Below are positions 55,748-64,000 of a DNA stretch of 64,000 bases, piece after piece (within the stretch, counting starts at the first letter, position 1; every line of letters starts with the position of its first letter). The DNA comes from Bufo bufo. Its lineage: Eukaryota; Chordata; Amphibia; Anura; Bufonidae. The notes beneath the pieces were generated by a model. That model made no database searches. It was not told the origin of the DNA and worked only from the letters and a program-made list of their open reading frames with translations. A program made the translations under genes and the position numbers. The DNA lies in the NCBI RefSeq assembly GCF_905171765.1, contig NC_053394.1, positions 155,146,015 through 155,210,014 on the forward strand. The letters are read 5' to 3'.

Positions 55748-57019
55748 CACTGCGTGCAGAATTATTAGGCAAATGAGTATTTTGACCACATCATCCTCTT
55801 TATGCATGTTGTCTTACTCCAAGCTGAATAGGCTCGAAAGCCTACTACCAATTAAGCATATTAGGTGATGTGCATCTCTGTAATGAGAAGGGGTGTGGTC
55901 TAATGACATCAACACCCTATATTAGGTGTGCATAATTATTAGGCAACTTCCTTTCCTTTGGCAAAATGGGTTAAAAGAAGGACTTGACAGGCCCAGAAAA
56001 GTCAAAAATAGTGAGATATCTTGCAGAGGGATGCAGCACTCTTAAAATTGCAAAGCTTCTGAAGCGTGATCATCGAACAATCAAGCGTTTCATTCAAAAT
56101 AGTCAACAGGGTCGCAAGAAGCGTGTGGAAAAACCAAGGCGCAAAATAACTGCCCATGAACTGAGAAAAGTCAAGCGTGCAGCTGCCAAGATGCCACTTG
56201 CCACCAGTTTGGCCATATTTCAGAGCTGCAACATCACTGGAGTGCCCAAAAGCACAAGGTGTGCAATACTCAGAGACATGGCCAAGGTAAGAAAGGCTGA
56301 AAGACGACCACCACTGAACAAGACACACAAGCTGAAACGTTAAGACTGGGCCAAGAAATATGTCAAGACAGATTTTTCTAAGGTTTTATGGACTGATGAA
56401 ATGAGAGTGAGTCTTGATGGGCCAGATGGATGGGCCCGTGGCTGGATTGGTAAAGGGCAGAGAGCTCCAGTCCGACTCAGACGCCAGCAAGGTGGAGGTG
56501 GAGTACTGGTTTGGGCTGGTATCATCAAAGATGAGCTTGTGGGGCCTTTTCGGGTTGAGGATGGAGTCAAGCTCAACTCCCAGTCCTACTGCCAGTTTCT
56601 GGAAGACACCTTCTTCAAGCAGTGGTACAGGAAGAAGTCTGCATCCTTCAAGAAAAACATGATTTTCATGCAGGACAATGCTCCATCACACGCGTCCAAG
56701 TACTCCACAGCGTGGCTGGCAAGAAAGGGTATAAAAGAAGAAAATCTAATGACATGGCCTCCTTGTTCACCTGATCTGAACCCCATTGAGAACCTGTGGT
56801 CCATCATCAAATGTGAGATTTACAAGGAGGGAAAACAGTACACCTCTCTGAACAGTGTCTGGGAGGCTGTGGTTGCTGCTGCACGCAATGTTGATGGTGA
56901 ACAGATCAAAACACTGACAGAATCAATGGATGGCAGGCTTTTGAGTATCCTTGCAAAAAAAGGTGGCTATATTGGTCACTGATTTGTTTTTGTTTTGTTT
57001 TTGAATGTCAGAAATGTAT
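55748..57019 (+). mobile_element. Tc1/mariner DD37E (TRT-like) transposon, 3' end missing
   Basis: The left end CACTGCGTGCAGAATTATTAGG follows a TA at 55746-55747. A subterminal GTGCATAATTATTAGGCAAC near 55927 echoes the end. After the transposase the sequence breaks off at about 57019 without a matching right terminal repeat and passes into the 76 bp tandem array. Confidence 0.85.
55984..56982 (+). pseudogene. DD37E transposase with a single stop codon
   Basis: One frame of about 333 codons with a TAA at 56341-56343. The N-terminal part has helix-turn-helix regions (GCSTLKIAKLLKRDHRTIKRFIQ; SCNITGVPKSTRCAILRDMAK). After the stop come the catalytic residues: Asp in VLWTDEMRVSL, Asp in FMQDNAPSHA and Glu in LNPIENLWS, with 37 residues between the last two, the signature of the TRT lineage of Tc1-related transposons. 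The C-terminus AKKGGYIGH ends at 56982. I use the TTG/ACTTGACAGG context only as the frame start; the true initiation codon may lie at the ATG near 55967. Apart from the stop the gene looks intact. Confidence 0.88.
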
Positions 57020-57260
57020 ATAATACCACTTCTCTTGTCCTGTATACTGTGTATAATGTTTAGTATCTGCTCTTATTCTGTATATATACACACTGCACAG
57101 TACCACTTCTCTTGTCCTGCATGCCAGGCATAATCCTCAGTATACCGTACCTCTGTGTATGTACAGTGCACATCACCTTTGCTTCGGTTCTGTATGATTA
57201 GGCAGTGCACAGTATCACTGCTCCGGTCCTGTATGAGGGAGTCATTCTCAGTACCTGTCA

Positions 57261-58130
57261 TTATTCTATAAGCATAAAGTACGTGACCCTCTTGGCGATG
57301 GCCACCATTTTGCACCCTGCACTGAAGTAGTAAAATTCTGCTAAATATTTGAGTATGATATATACATATATAAATCCACATGCCCAATTCCACAAGTGGC
57401 CGTATTATCTGTGATTGCAACAGTCTTGATGTCACACTCTGTATATGATCTACCTACTTACTGATATTTACATACTGGATGCTTATGGCACAGAGAGAAG
57501 TTAGACTAGGATGTGATAATGAACACATTTTAGAGTATCAGGAGCGCAGTGCAGAGAACCCTGCCTACTGCATAGAATGGTCATGGTCTGAATGCCTAAG
57601 GTTGGGACACACATCTCCAGCATCCAGAGCAGCAATTGAGTCCTGTGCGTTTGTTCCACATTAGTCTCTATTTGGGGAGGGGGTTGCAGTATGGCTCTGT
57701 TGAAGGAAAGAGGCACATTATCATGAACGGTTTTGTCAACATGAATTTTACTGAAAAAAACTGATTCATAAATGAATATAAAAATATCGAAAGACATATA
57801 ACAATAAGAACAGAATATAAACACATTTTACAATTCAGTGCAAGTCATGCCCTTCCAACCAGCATTTCAGTGATTCTGGACTTCCCATAACAGATGATCC
57901 TCAACTGCTAAAAAGATCATGTATGGCTTTATCAAGCAGTGAGGACTCTCCACAAATATCGTGACTAATTGGAGAATGTCCCAACAACCTTCCACCTATT
58001 CTTATTTTACACAATGTAAAGGAATAAGCACCATAGCTTCTAAACAAACTGTGGGATAGTCGCCCTAAAAGAGTCACAGCAAAACAGATCTAATGACCTC
58101 GAGACTGCAACAAGAAAACACCCAGTCCTA
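57261..58130. other. Mostly unique DNA, no gene seen
   Basis: Open frames up to 107 aa show no recognisable domain or splice context. It may be single-copy intergenic DNA of the B4GALT neighbourhood. Confidence 0.5.
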
Positions 58131-59010
58131 CTGTACCTCATCCATTATCCTGTTGATCCCTGCACTGACCATCCAATAACATGTGTGGGGACTCGCTCTG
58201 GTAGACAGGATTAGCGGACGCAGTATAGAGGCAACAACAAGTTCTTTGGATCAAACAGTTCAGTGTTTTATTCACACTTTAGGCAAGTGACAAACCAAGC
58301 AATCATATTCAAACAAAAAGTCACCTTGCGGTGTTGGTGGTAATTTACACCATGCGGCAATTCTGCCTCAAAGAGTCCTTGCTGATAGCAGCACCAACCT
58401 GTTTTCACGCCAAACAGGTAGCAAGCCTTCATCCAGACACAAGGCTCCCGGATCCCAACACAGAGACATGGCTTCTGAGCCCAGCTGCCTATTTAAGGAC
58501 AGCTAGGTGCGTCCAAAACCCGGACCGGCATTTAAAATCCGGTCCGGTATTTGACCTCACCTGGCTGTAAATCAGCCCAGTAGCACATGCTGGGAGGAAA
58601 ATACCTGTTTTCCCATACCTCTCACTGTGTCACACATGCTAATTCCTGGGTGTACCCCTAATGTCCCGCTGATCCCTTGGTTTATTCAATAATCTGTCCT
58701 GCTGATCCCGGTGCCCATACCCAATCTCCAGATGACCCCTGCCTCCATGCATAGTGATCTGCTGATCCCTGTATCCACCCCCAATTTCCGGTCAATCACT
58801 GCCTCCACCAGCAGTCTCCTGCTGATCCCTGTGTCCACCCATAATGACCTGTTAATTATTGCATTCATCCTCCAATAATCCTCTGCGTCCACCAATTATG
58901 ATGTTGATTCCTGCATCCACATCCAATTTACAGATAATCACTGCCTCCACTTGCAGTGTCTTGCTGAAAGTGTGTCAACTCTCAATGTCCTGCTAATTTC
59001 TGCATTTACA
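58131..59010. repeat. Degenerate minisatellite (CTGCTGATCCCTG...CCACC), split by a solo LTR
   Basis: Units of about 60 bp such as CTGCTGATCCCTGTGTCCACC, ending in CCAAT or CATAATG, recur from 58140 to 58183 and from 58640 to 59010, with strong divergence between copies. Confidence 0.65.
58184..58634 (-). mobile_element. Gypsy-type solo LTR
   Basis: 451 bp, with plus-strand start TGTGGGGACTCGCTCTGGTAGACAGG and end GTGTCACA. The start matches the LTRs at 42476 and 45146, but the rest diverges, so it is a related family. It is flanked by CATG on both sides (58180-58183 and 58635-58638), a 4 bp duplication. No internal sequence remains. Confidence 0.75.
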
Positions 59011-60126
59011 TCTCCGATTCTCCCCCCACCCCCCCCCCCCAAATTTCTAATTGACCCCTCTGTCCACACCTGCACACCGTGTCTAGGATGAAAAACTACT
59101 CCCTTCATGTGGGCTGGTGAAGATCTAAGATCACTAAATGGGTCTGTCCCGCTCCTGACAGGAGGATCATTCAGTCTAAACAAAAGTATTAACTAAATCT
59201 ACTGTAGTAATAACCTGTTTCTGAGATTAACATTTTCTTGTCACTGTTTACTTAATGCGTTAAGATTTCCTTTTGGTTCTATTACATCTGTACATTGGTT
59301 CTCTACCATAGCAGAGAGTAATGATTCTGCATGGCCATACTGTCACCAAGGGGTAAGTCAGTGTGAGCTCACATTGTATGTTTATAGCTTCCACTATAAA
59401 ACCATTTCAATACAGACAGCAGATATGAAGGATTATGGCATTGTGCCTAGCTGGTGACATCACAGCATAGATGGGCACTGACACAAGTTGGCCTCATCAT
59501 GTGACTGTATGTAATGGATCAGCACCAGTCATCCCTCAGCTTCTCCATCCTGGAACATTCAAACAAGTAAAAGTGAAGTGATTGTTGAGCATCGCACAAT
59601 TGGTAAATATGAATCCCCTGGTGGTTGACAGTCTAATGGAGAAGCCAAACCCTACAATGGATAATGAAGGGGGCAACAAACGGAAAACTGGGGTCAGCAC
59701 CAGCACTTTAATACATAACAGTCAGCACTGGCGGAAGGAGCCTTCACATTGAGGAATATATGGGGTTCCCTATCAACCCCAGTAATTACATAATGAACCA
59801 ATCCCTACAATTTAAACCAAATAAGAAGATATTAATTGACCTTCAAAGAGCTACATGTAGTTGTATGAAATGGATGCAGACCCCCTAATACTGTCTGCTG
59901 TCACCAGACATCTTGAAGAAAAAGCAGCTTGACATCCATGTAAACAGCGACGGGGAGTGTATTTTTCTCTGTACATAAAATTGTCTGTTCTGGGGCCTTC
60001 ATAAAATGAAGGACTTGATCCTGAGACTGTCCAAGGTCTGGGGATCCTTGCTCACCATGGTGTCCTAATCTTTCACACACATCCTGTAGTGATGGAGAGG
60101 ACAAAGCAGCGAGGTCCTGACCAATC
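59011..60126 (-). other. Intergenic and probable B4GALT 3' UTR
   Basis: The 3' UTR should extend leftward from the stop at 60127. No interspersed repeat was recognised between about 59200 and 60126, in contrast to the rest of the window. A poly-C run lies near 59025-59040. Confidence 0.45.
59707..59712 (-). promoter_or_regulatory. Possible polyadenylation signal ATTAAA
   Basis: ATTAAA on the minus strand, about 415 nt after the stop codon of the galactosyltransferase. It is the commonest variant of AATAAA. No AATAAA was noticed closer. No transcript evidence. Confidence 0.3.
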
Positions 60127-60274
60127 TCAGTAATCACTCACCACAGCTAACTCAAGGCTTAGATCTACAGTGATGTTCTTATACAGGGCATCATATGTGA
60201 TATTTGGGGAATAATTTAAGTTATTGAGGCCATCCATGTTCTGACGTTCTTTAGACCTTCTGAGCAGAGCGTAC
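60127..60274 (-). CDS. b4galt5: B4GALT5/6-type galactosyltransferase, last coding exon
   Basis: 148 nt, from acceptor CTTTCCTCAG to TGA at 60127-60129. The first base completes an Arg codon split by the intron. It encodes YALLRRSKERQNMDGLNNL, then a stretch with NITYDALYKNITVDL and ends in SDY. This C-terminus resembles vertebrate B4GALT5 more than B4GALT6 (YALL and ITYDALYKNITV rather than YKLL and LVDRLYTNISV, from memory), which is why B4GALT5 is preferred. A third paralogue cannot be excluded. Confidence 0.85.
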
Positions 60275-60990
60275 CTGAGGAAAGACAAGTGTCACTGTTA
60301 TGGCAAACAGATGCAGAGGAGACACAGCCCTATACTGGGATGGAATATGTTCTCTATATATGGGCCTGTGCGCCAGATATTGTGACTGATCTGTGTAGGT
60401 AGAGTATAATGTCTAAGACAATAAATGCTTTCTACATGGATGTAAAGGTTGTGAGTGTAACTCATTAACGGGAGTTAGTTTTTAACAGTATTTACTGCTG
60501 TGGTAAAAATAAATGGTCAGACCCAAGCTCTAAGCTAATTACACTATGGTATAACAGGGTTTGACAACGTAAGGTGGGGTGGGTACAGTATAGTGTCTAC
60601 AGCCTGAAGAAGACAAATCCTGCAGATCATGGAGGACTAAATGTAAACAAATTGTCCTGATAATCATTCCATGTAAACGCAGACTTTTGGCCTCAAAAAT
60701 ACTGCATGCAGGCGTATTTGTCTGACCGAAAGCCAGCATTTATCCCGGAAACTGTCTGGATCCATGTCGGCTCCCATTATAGTCAATGGGGTTCTGGAGG
60801 TGTGCTATGCTGGGTATGGTAAACTCTGGTAGTCTGCTCCTCTGCCGGAACAGAACTGAGTTTGTGCTGCATATGTGAACCTATCCTAATGTCAAGTGTC
60901 CCCTCACATACCACTGATCCAGGAGGGACAGCAGGCCTCTTTATCTCAATTATATAAGTAATATCACCAATAATTCTAAAAAGCACTTAC

Positions 60991-61092
60991 CGTCCAAGAA
61001 ACTGGACTTCTCCCCGATGGTGGTGGGGGATGGACATGTATTTCCCAATATCTCCTTCTGGTCGCGACACTGTGTACCCTGCATTGTGCACC
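60991..61092 (-). CDS. b4galt5: B4GALT5/6-type galactosyltransferase, penultimate coding exon
   Basis: 102 nt, with acceptor ACCACAG and donor GTAAGT. It encodes RVHNAGYTVSRPEGDIGKY, then MSIPHHHRGEVQFLG. The HHH-R stretch supplies a metal/substrate-binding His of the family. Both edges split Arg codons (one base in, two bases out), consistent with the neighbours. Confidence 0.9.
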
Positions 61093-61239
61093 CTGTGGTT
61101 CGATGATTAAAACATCAATTAGGGATCCAACACTACAACTTATTTACATTTGATAGCTCTATTGCGCACCATTGGTGGCAACAGGGCCATGAGCTGTTGA
61201 CAAGAAATGCTGCTTCTCCCATTAATAAGAGGTCCCAGA

Positions 61240-61663
61240 CAGGGTCAGACTGGGGTGCCTAGGGCCCACTAGTACAATTTATTTTGGGGGCCCACCGTAA
61301 GGATACATTCAAATATTACCTGATCACACAGCAGCAAGATGCTACCAGATGACTGAATATGGGGGCCCGTGCAGCAACTTTGAGAAGGTAGGTCTTGGGG
61401 AGAAGAGGACACTGGCTAGCTTTCCTCTCTACCTAGAAGTCATCTCAGCTCTGATCGTGTCTATAATAATAAACTGGGGAGTTAATCTATCAAGTTTTTT
61501 ATATGGACATAGGCTGGTTGAGGTGCTGTACATTGAATATATGTATGTAGTGCAGTAAGCCTACAATGTGCCACTTGTGCAGGGCGTGGGAGACTAGGGG
61601 CCCACCTTGCTCAGGGGCCCACCAGGGGATTTACCTGTACCCTTGTGGGCCGGTCCGAGCCTG
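61240..61663. mobile_element. hAT-type MITE in a B4GALT intron, perfect 8 bp duplication
   Basis: Flanked by GTCCCAGA at 61232-61239 and 61664-61671. Ends are CAGGGTCAGACTGGGGTGCC and, in complement, CAGGCTCGGACCGGCCC, inverted and related. 424 bp with GGGGCCCACC motifs and no ORF with a domain. It lies between two coding exons without touching the splice sites (the nearest exon edge is ~55 bp away). Confidence 0.9.
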
Positions 61664-61717
61664 GTCCCAGACAATGGACACCCCACACCTATTGTAAGCA
61701 TCTGCAAATTACATTAC

Positions 61718-61840
61718 CTATTCCAAAGATCATCATCTTCCCCGCCCCAACCCCAGAATGCATTGGGGAATCCATTAATATTACGAAACTGCTTCACGGT
61801 CACACCACTAACACCTCCAAAGAACTCCTTGTAGGGCAGC
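61718..61840 (-). CDS. b4galt5: B4GALT5/6-type galactosyltransferase, exon with WGWGGEDDD
   Basis: 123 nt, with acceptor CTCCCACAG and donor GTAATG. It encodes LPYKEFFGGVSGVTVKQF, then NINGFPNAFWGWGGEDDDLWN. FGGVSG and WGWGGEDDD are the hallmark motifs of beta-1,4-galactosyltransferases (GT7), forming the acceptor and UDP-galactose sites. The 123 nt size is the conserved size of this exon in the family, as I recall it. A 424 bp MITE lies in the next intron. Confidence 0.92.
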
Positions 61841-61936
61841 CTGTGGGAGGAGAGCAAGGAACATGTCACTGTTATATCATCTCCATTTTCTGTGAGGACA
61901 TTCTGTTGGGCAGTGAGCTACACGATGGAAACTTAC

Positions 61937-62124
61937 AGGTACATGTATTTGTCTAACTTAGCTGCAAAATGTCGAGGCATGTTCTGGCAGCCATAGTAAT
62001 TCTGGTCATTCTCTGGAATGTGGTCAACATCATGAAATATCAAACAGTCCCAGTCAAGGTCCTTCATGGCCTCTAGAAAGCCAATATTAAAGAGCATTGC
62101 ACGATTAAATGGTTGATTCCCAGT
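61937..62124 (-). CDS. b4galt5: B4GALT5/6-type galactosyltransferase, most upstream exon in window
   Basis: 188 nt in phase 0, with acceptor TTTTTCTGCAG and donor GTAAGT. It encodes TGNQPFNRAMLFNIGFLEAM, then KDLDWDCLIFHDVDHIPEND and a Cys-containing stretch ending PRHFAAKLDKYMYL. FNRA and the DVD motif bind UDP-galactose and Mn2+. The protein is a Golgi type II membrane enzyme that transfers galactose from UDP-Gal in beta-1,4 linkage; B4GALT5 and 6 are the lactosylceramide synthases. The four exons give 186 residues, about half of the ~390 expected. The cytoplasmic tail, membrane anchor, stem and N-terminal catalytic part must be encoded to the right, beyond 64000 or in exons I missed. All four exons are open with correct phase, so the gene looks functional. 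Confidence 0.92.
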
Positions 62125-62489
62125 CTGCAGAAAAAAAAAGAAATACCGGTACGTATGGCCATGACAAATACTAATGCCTCTTTTAGCTGCTAGTGATATC
62201 CCTAACCCACTACACCTCCCATAATCCTCTAATACTTAATCTACTATATTTTACTGGCTGGGCAATAACTTCCATTATTGATACGTAACAGTCAGAGAAA
62301 GTGTACATGAACATGATTGTATATCTCTCAGTTAAAGGGGTTGTTTAATGAAGATCCAAAGCTAATCACGGGGAAAGGGAGGGGGTCATCTAATGAAACC
62401 CACAGAAGATCACTAGGAGCAAGGATAGTCTAAGGCTGATTTTTGACTGATTTTAACTATGACGGTCGTAGTCCATAGCAGTATAACGA
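62125..62489 (-). other. Intron sequence upstream of the first visible B4GALT exon
   Basis: It begins with the polypyrimidine tract and acceptor of the 61937-62124 exon. No further exon with B4GALT similarity (the expected residues just before TGNQPFNR) was found here or up to 64000. TTAAAGGGGTTGT near 62334 is probably the end of a repeat. Confidence 0.5.
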
Positions 62490-63268
62490 CATACCTCCCA
62501 ACCGTTCCGGATCCGGCGGGACAGTCCCGGATTTCAGTCCCGGTATGGGGGAGGTATGTCCCGCTTCCTGGCAGCTGTCCCTGCTTCCATAAGAAGCAGA
62601 GACAGCTGCCTGTAATGATAAAGCAAGAGCAGTCCATTGGTTCCCTGCGCTCTACACTGCAACACAGTTTGTAAGGCTGAAAACAGACATCTGTTCATCC
62701 AGTTCAGCCTGTTATCCTGCAAATTAAAAGAGGTGAGTATGTGGAGTTTATTATTTTTACTGCCTGTGAAGGGGGCACTTTACTGGGCATATTACTGTCA
62801 GGGGGCACAGCTGGGCATATTACTATCAGAGGGCACAGCTGGGCATATTACTGTCAGGGGGCACAGCTGGGCATATTACTGTCAGGGGGCACAGCTGGGC
62901 ATATTACTGTCAGGGGGCACTTTGCTGGGCATATTACTGTCAGGGGGCACTTTACTGTGCATATTAGTGCCAGGGAGCACTTTACTGGGCATATTAGTGC
63001 CAGGGAGCACTTTACTGGGCATAATTACTGTGATGGGGCACGTATCTGGGCATAACTACTATGAGGGGGCACAGAACTGGACATAACTACTGTGTATTGG
63101 TATAAAGGGGCAATAGTTACTACATGGGAGCATTTAGGGGACTTGGTGGGATAGGTGTCATGTTAGTTTTATGTTTGGGCGGCGTTAAAGGCGTGGCCTA
63201 GGGCGGAAAAAATTTGCCACGCCGCACTTAGTGTCCCTCTTCCGTCTTTTCAAAAGTTGGGAGGTATG
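62490..63268. mobile_element. Non-autonomous DNA transposon with minisatellite
   Basis: Ends are CATACCTCCCAACC and GTTGGGAGGTATG, inverted. The interior has a short foldback (GGCAGCTGTCCCTGCTTC / GAAGCAGAGACAGCTGCC) and a ~28 bp minisatellite at 62770-63090 (GGGGGCACAGCTGGGCATATTACTGTCA, about 10 copies). Flanks show no convincing target duplication. It lies in the presumed B4GALT intron or 5' region. Confidence 0.65.
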
Positions 63269-63504
63269 TATTGACTTGTGTTCTGCAGCAGTCACTCACA
63301 GTGTCCACATGCCGTCTCCCACCTCTCTTCCTGCTCACTGCTGTTGTCTATGGCAAAGCAGCAGGGAGCAGGAAAAGAGACGGGAGACGGCACGTGCGCA
63401 CTGCGTGTGCTGTCACCTCATACATCAGATCGGCGGGGGTGCTGGGTGTCCGACCCGCTGTCGATCTGATATTAAGGACCTATCCTGAGGATAGTTCATC
63501 AATA

Positions 63505-64000
63505 TTAACCCCTTAGTGACCACCCATACGCCTTTTTACGGCAGTCACTAAGGGGCCTTATGCTGGGCCGCCGCTTTTTTACGGGAAGTGGGGGCCCGGC
63601 TCTCACATGACTGCTCTAACAGTCCGGATCGGCAGGGGTGCCAATTCGGGCTGTTTAACGCTTTACATGCCGCGGGCAATGGCGCCCACACATGTTAGGG
63701 GGCTGACAGAGGGAGCGGACTACCTTTGTCTCCCATTGGCACCCTGCAAATGCAATCACGGGGTGCCGATGTGTGTGAAAGCTGGCTGGGGTCTGATGTA
63801 GGCCCCAAACCAGCCTTGAGTAGTTTCCAGCAGACTGTGCCTCTCTAAAAATAAAAATGCGCTTTTTTTTTTCTTAGAAAATATACGCTTTTCAATAAAA
63901 AAAATTGCACAAAAAAAAATAATCTCCCCCATATGTTTGCTATGACCATGTCCATAACTACCTGCACTAAATAAATATCATGTAAATTATCCCCTACTGT
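63505..64000. mobile_element. Start of a TTAA-type element, runs off the window
   Basis: TTAACCCCTTAGTGACC at about 63505, followed by a foldback (CACTAAGGGGCC), resembles the TTAA CTCCTTAGGGACC start at 35103. No ORF with a recognisable domain before the window ends. Confidence 0.4.

Noticed and set aside
57479..57824. Frames of 61 and 107 aa in the quieter right part, considered as host exons
   Set aside because: No similarity recognised, and no splice-site pair or conserved composition.

Overview
This is a 64 kb piece of a large, repeat-saturated animal genome, most likely an anuran amphibian. That placement is an inference from the mix of elements (DIRS, Penelope-like, several Tc1/mariner lineages, hAT and TTAA-type elements, CR1) and from one host gene with vertebrate protein sequence. 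Almost every open frame belongs to a transposable element or is an artefact of a tandem repeat.

Layout. 1-4125: 3' part of a DIRS retrotransposon on the plus strand (gag-like, RT/RNase H, tyrosine recombinase), decayed. 4126-8106: two Penelope-like element (PLE) pieces on the minus strand, head to tail, with a hammerhead-ribozyme-like motif between them. 8107-10130: 3' end of a hAT transposon with a ~42 bp minisatellite interrupted by an antisense 18S rRNA fragment. 10131-24548: AT-rich DNA with two internally deleted Tc1 copies (one carrying a TTAA MITE), palindromic elements, a MITE with TTA duplications and a hAT-like element built around a minisatellite. 25293-30106: two intact 341-aa Tc1 transposase genes in opposite orientation on either side of a dead DD36E element. 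30140-33458: a PLE in head-to-head form with arms of ~920 bp. 35107-41367: a long array of tandem and palindromic repeats with nested MITEs. 41564-48477: an unrecognised Ser/Glu-rich ORF, a Gypsy retrotransposon (minus strand) and hAT remnants with a long minisatellite. 49320-51010: a CR1 LINE (minus) broken by two insertions. 51130-57260: minisatellites, a hAT-like element with a perfect 8 bp duplication, and a DD37E (TRT-like) transposon with one stop codon. 58184-58634: a solo LTR.

The only host gene recognised is at 60127-62124 on the minus strand: the last four coding exons of a beta-1,4-galactosyltransferase of the B4GALT5/6 group, nearest to B4GALT5 by its C-terminus. Its catalytic motifs, reading phase and splice sites are intact. 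The 5' exons should lie beyond the right edge of the window.

No CRISPR array, operon or other prokaryote-style system is present. The most unusual points are the 18S fragment inside a transposon minisatellite, the ribozyme-like motif at the PLE junction, the inverted PLE, the pair of intact inverted Tc1 genes, and two hAT-like elements that share an interior but have different ends.
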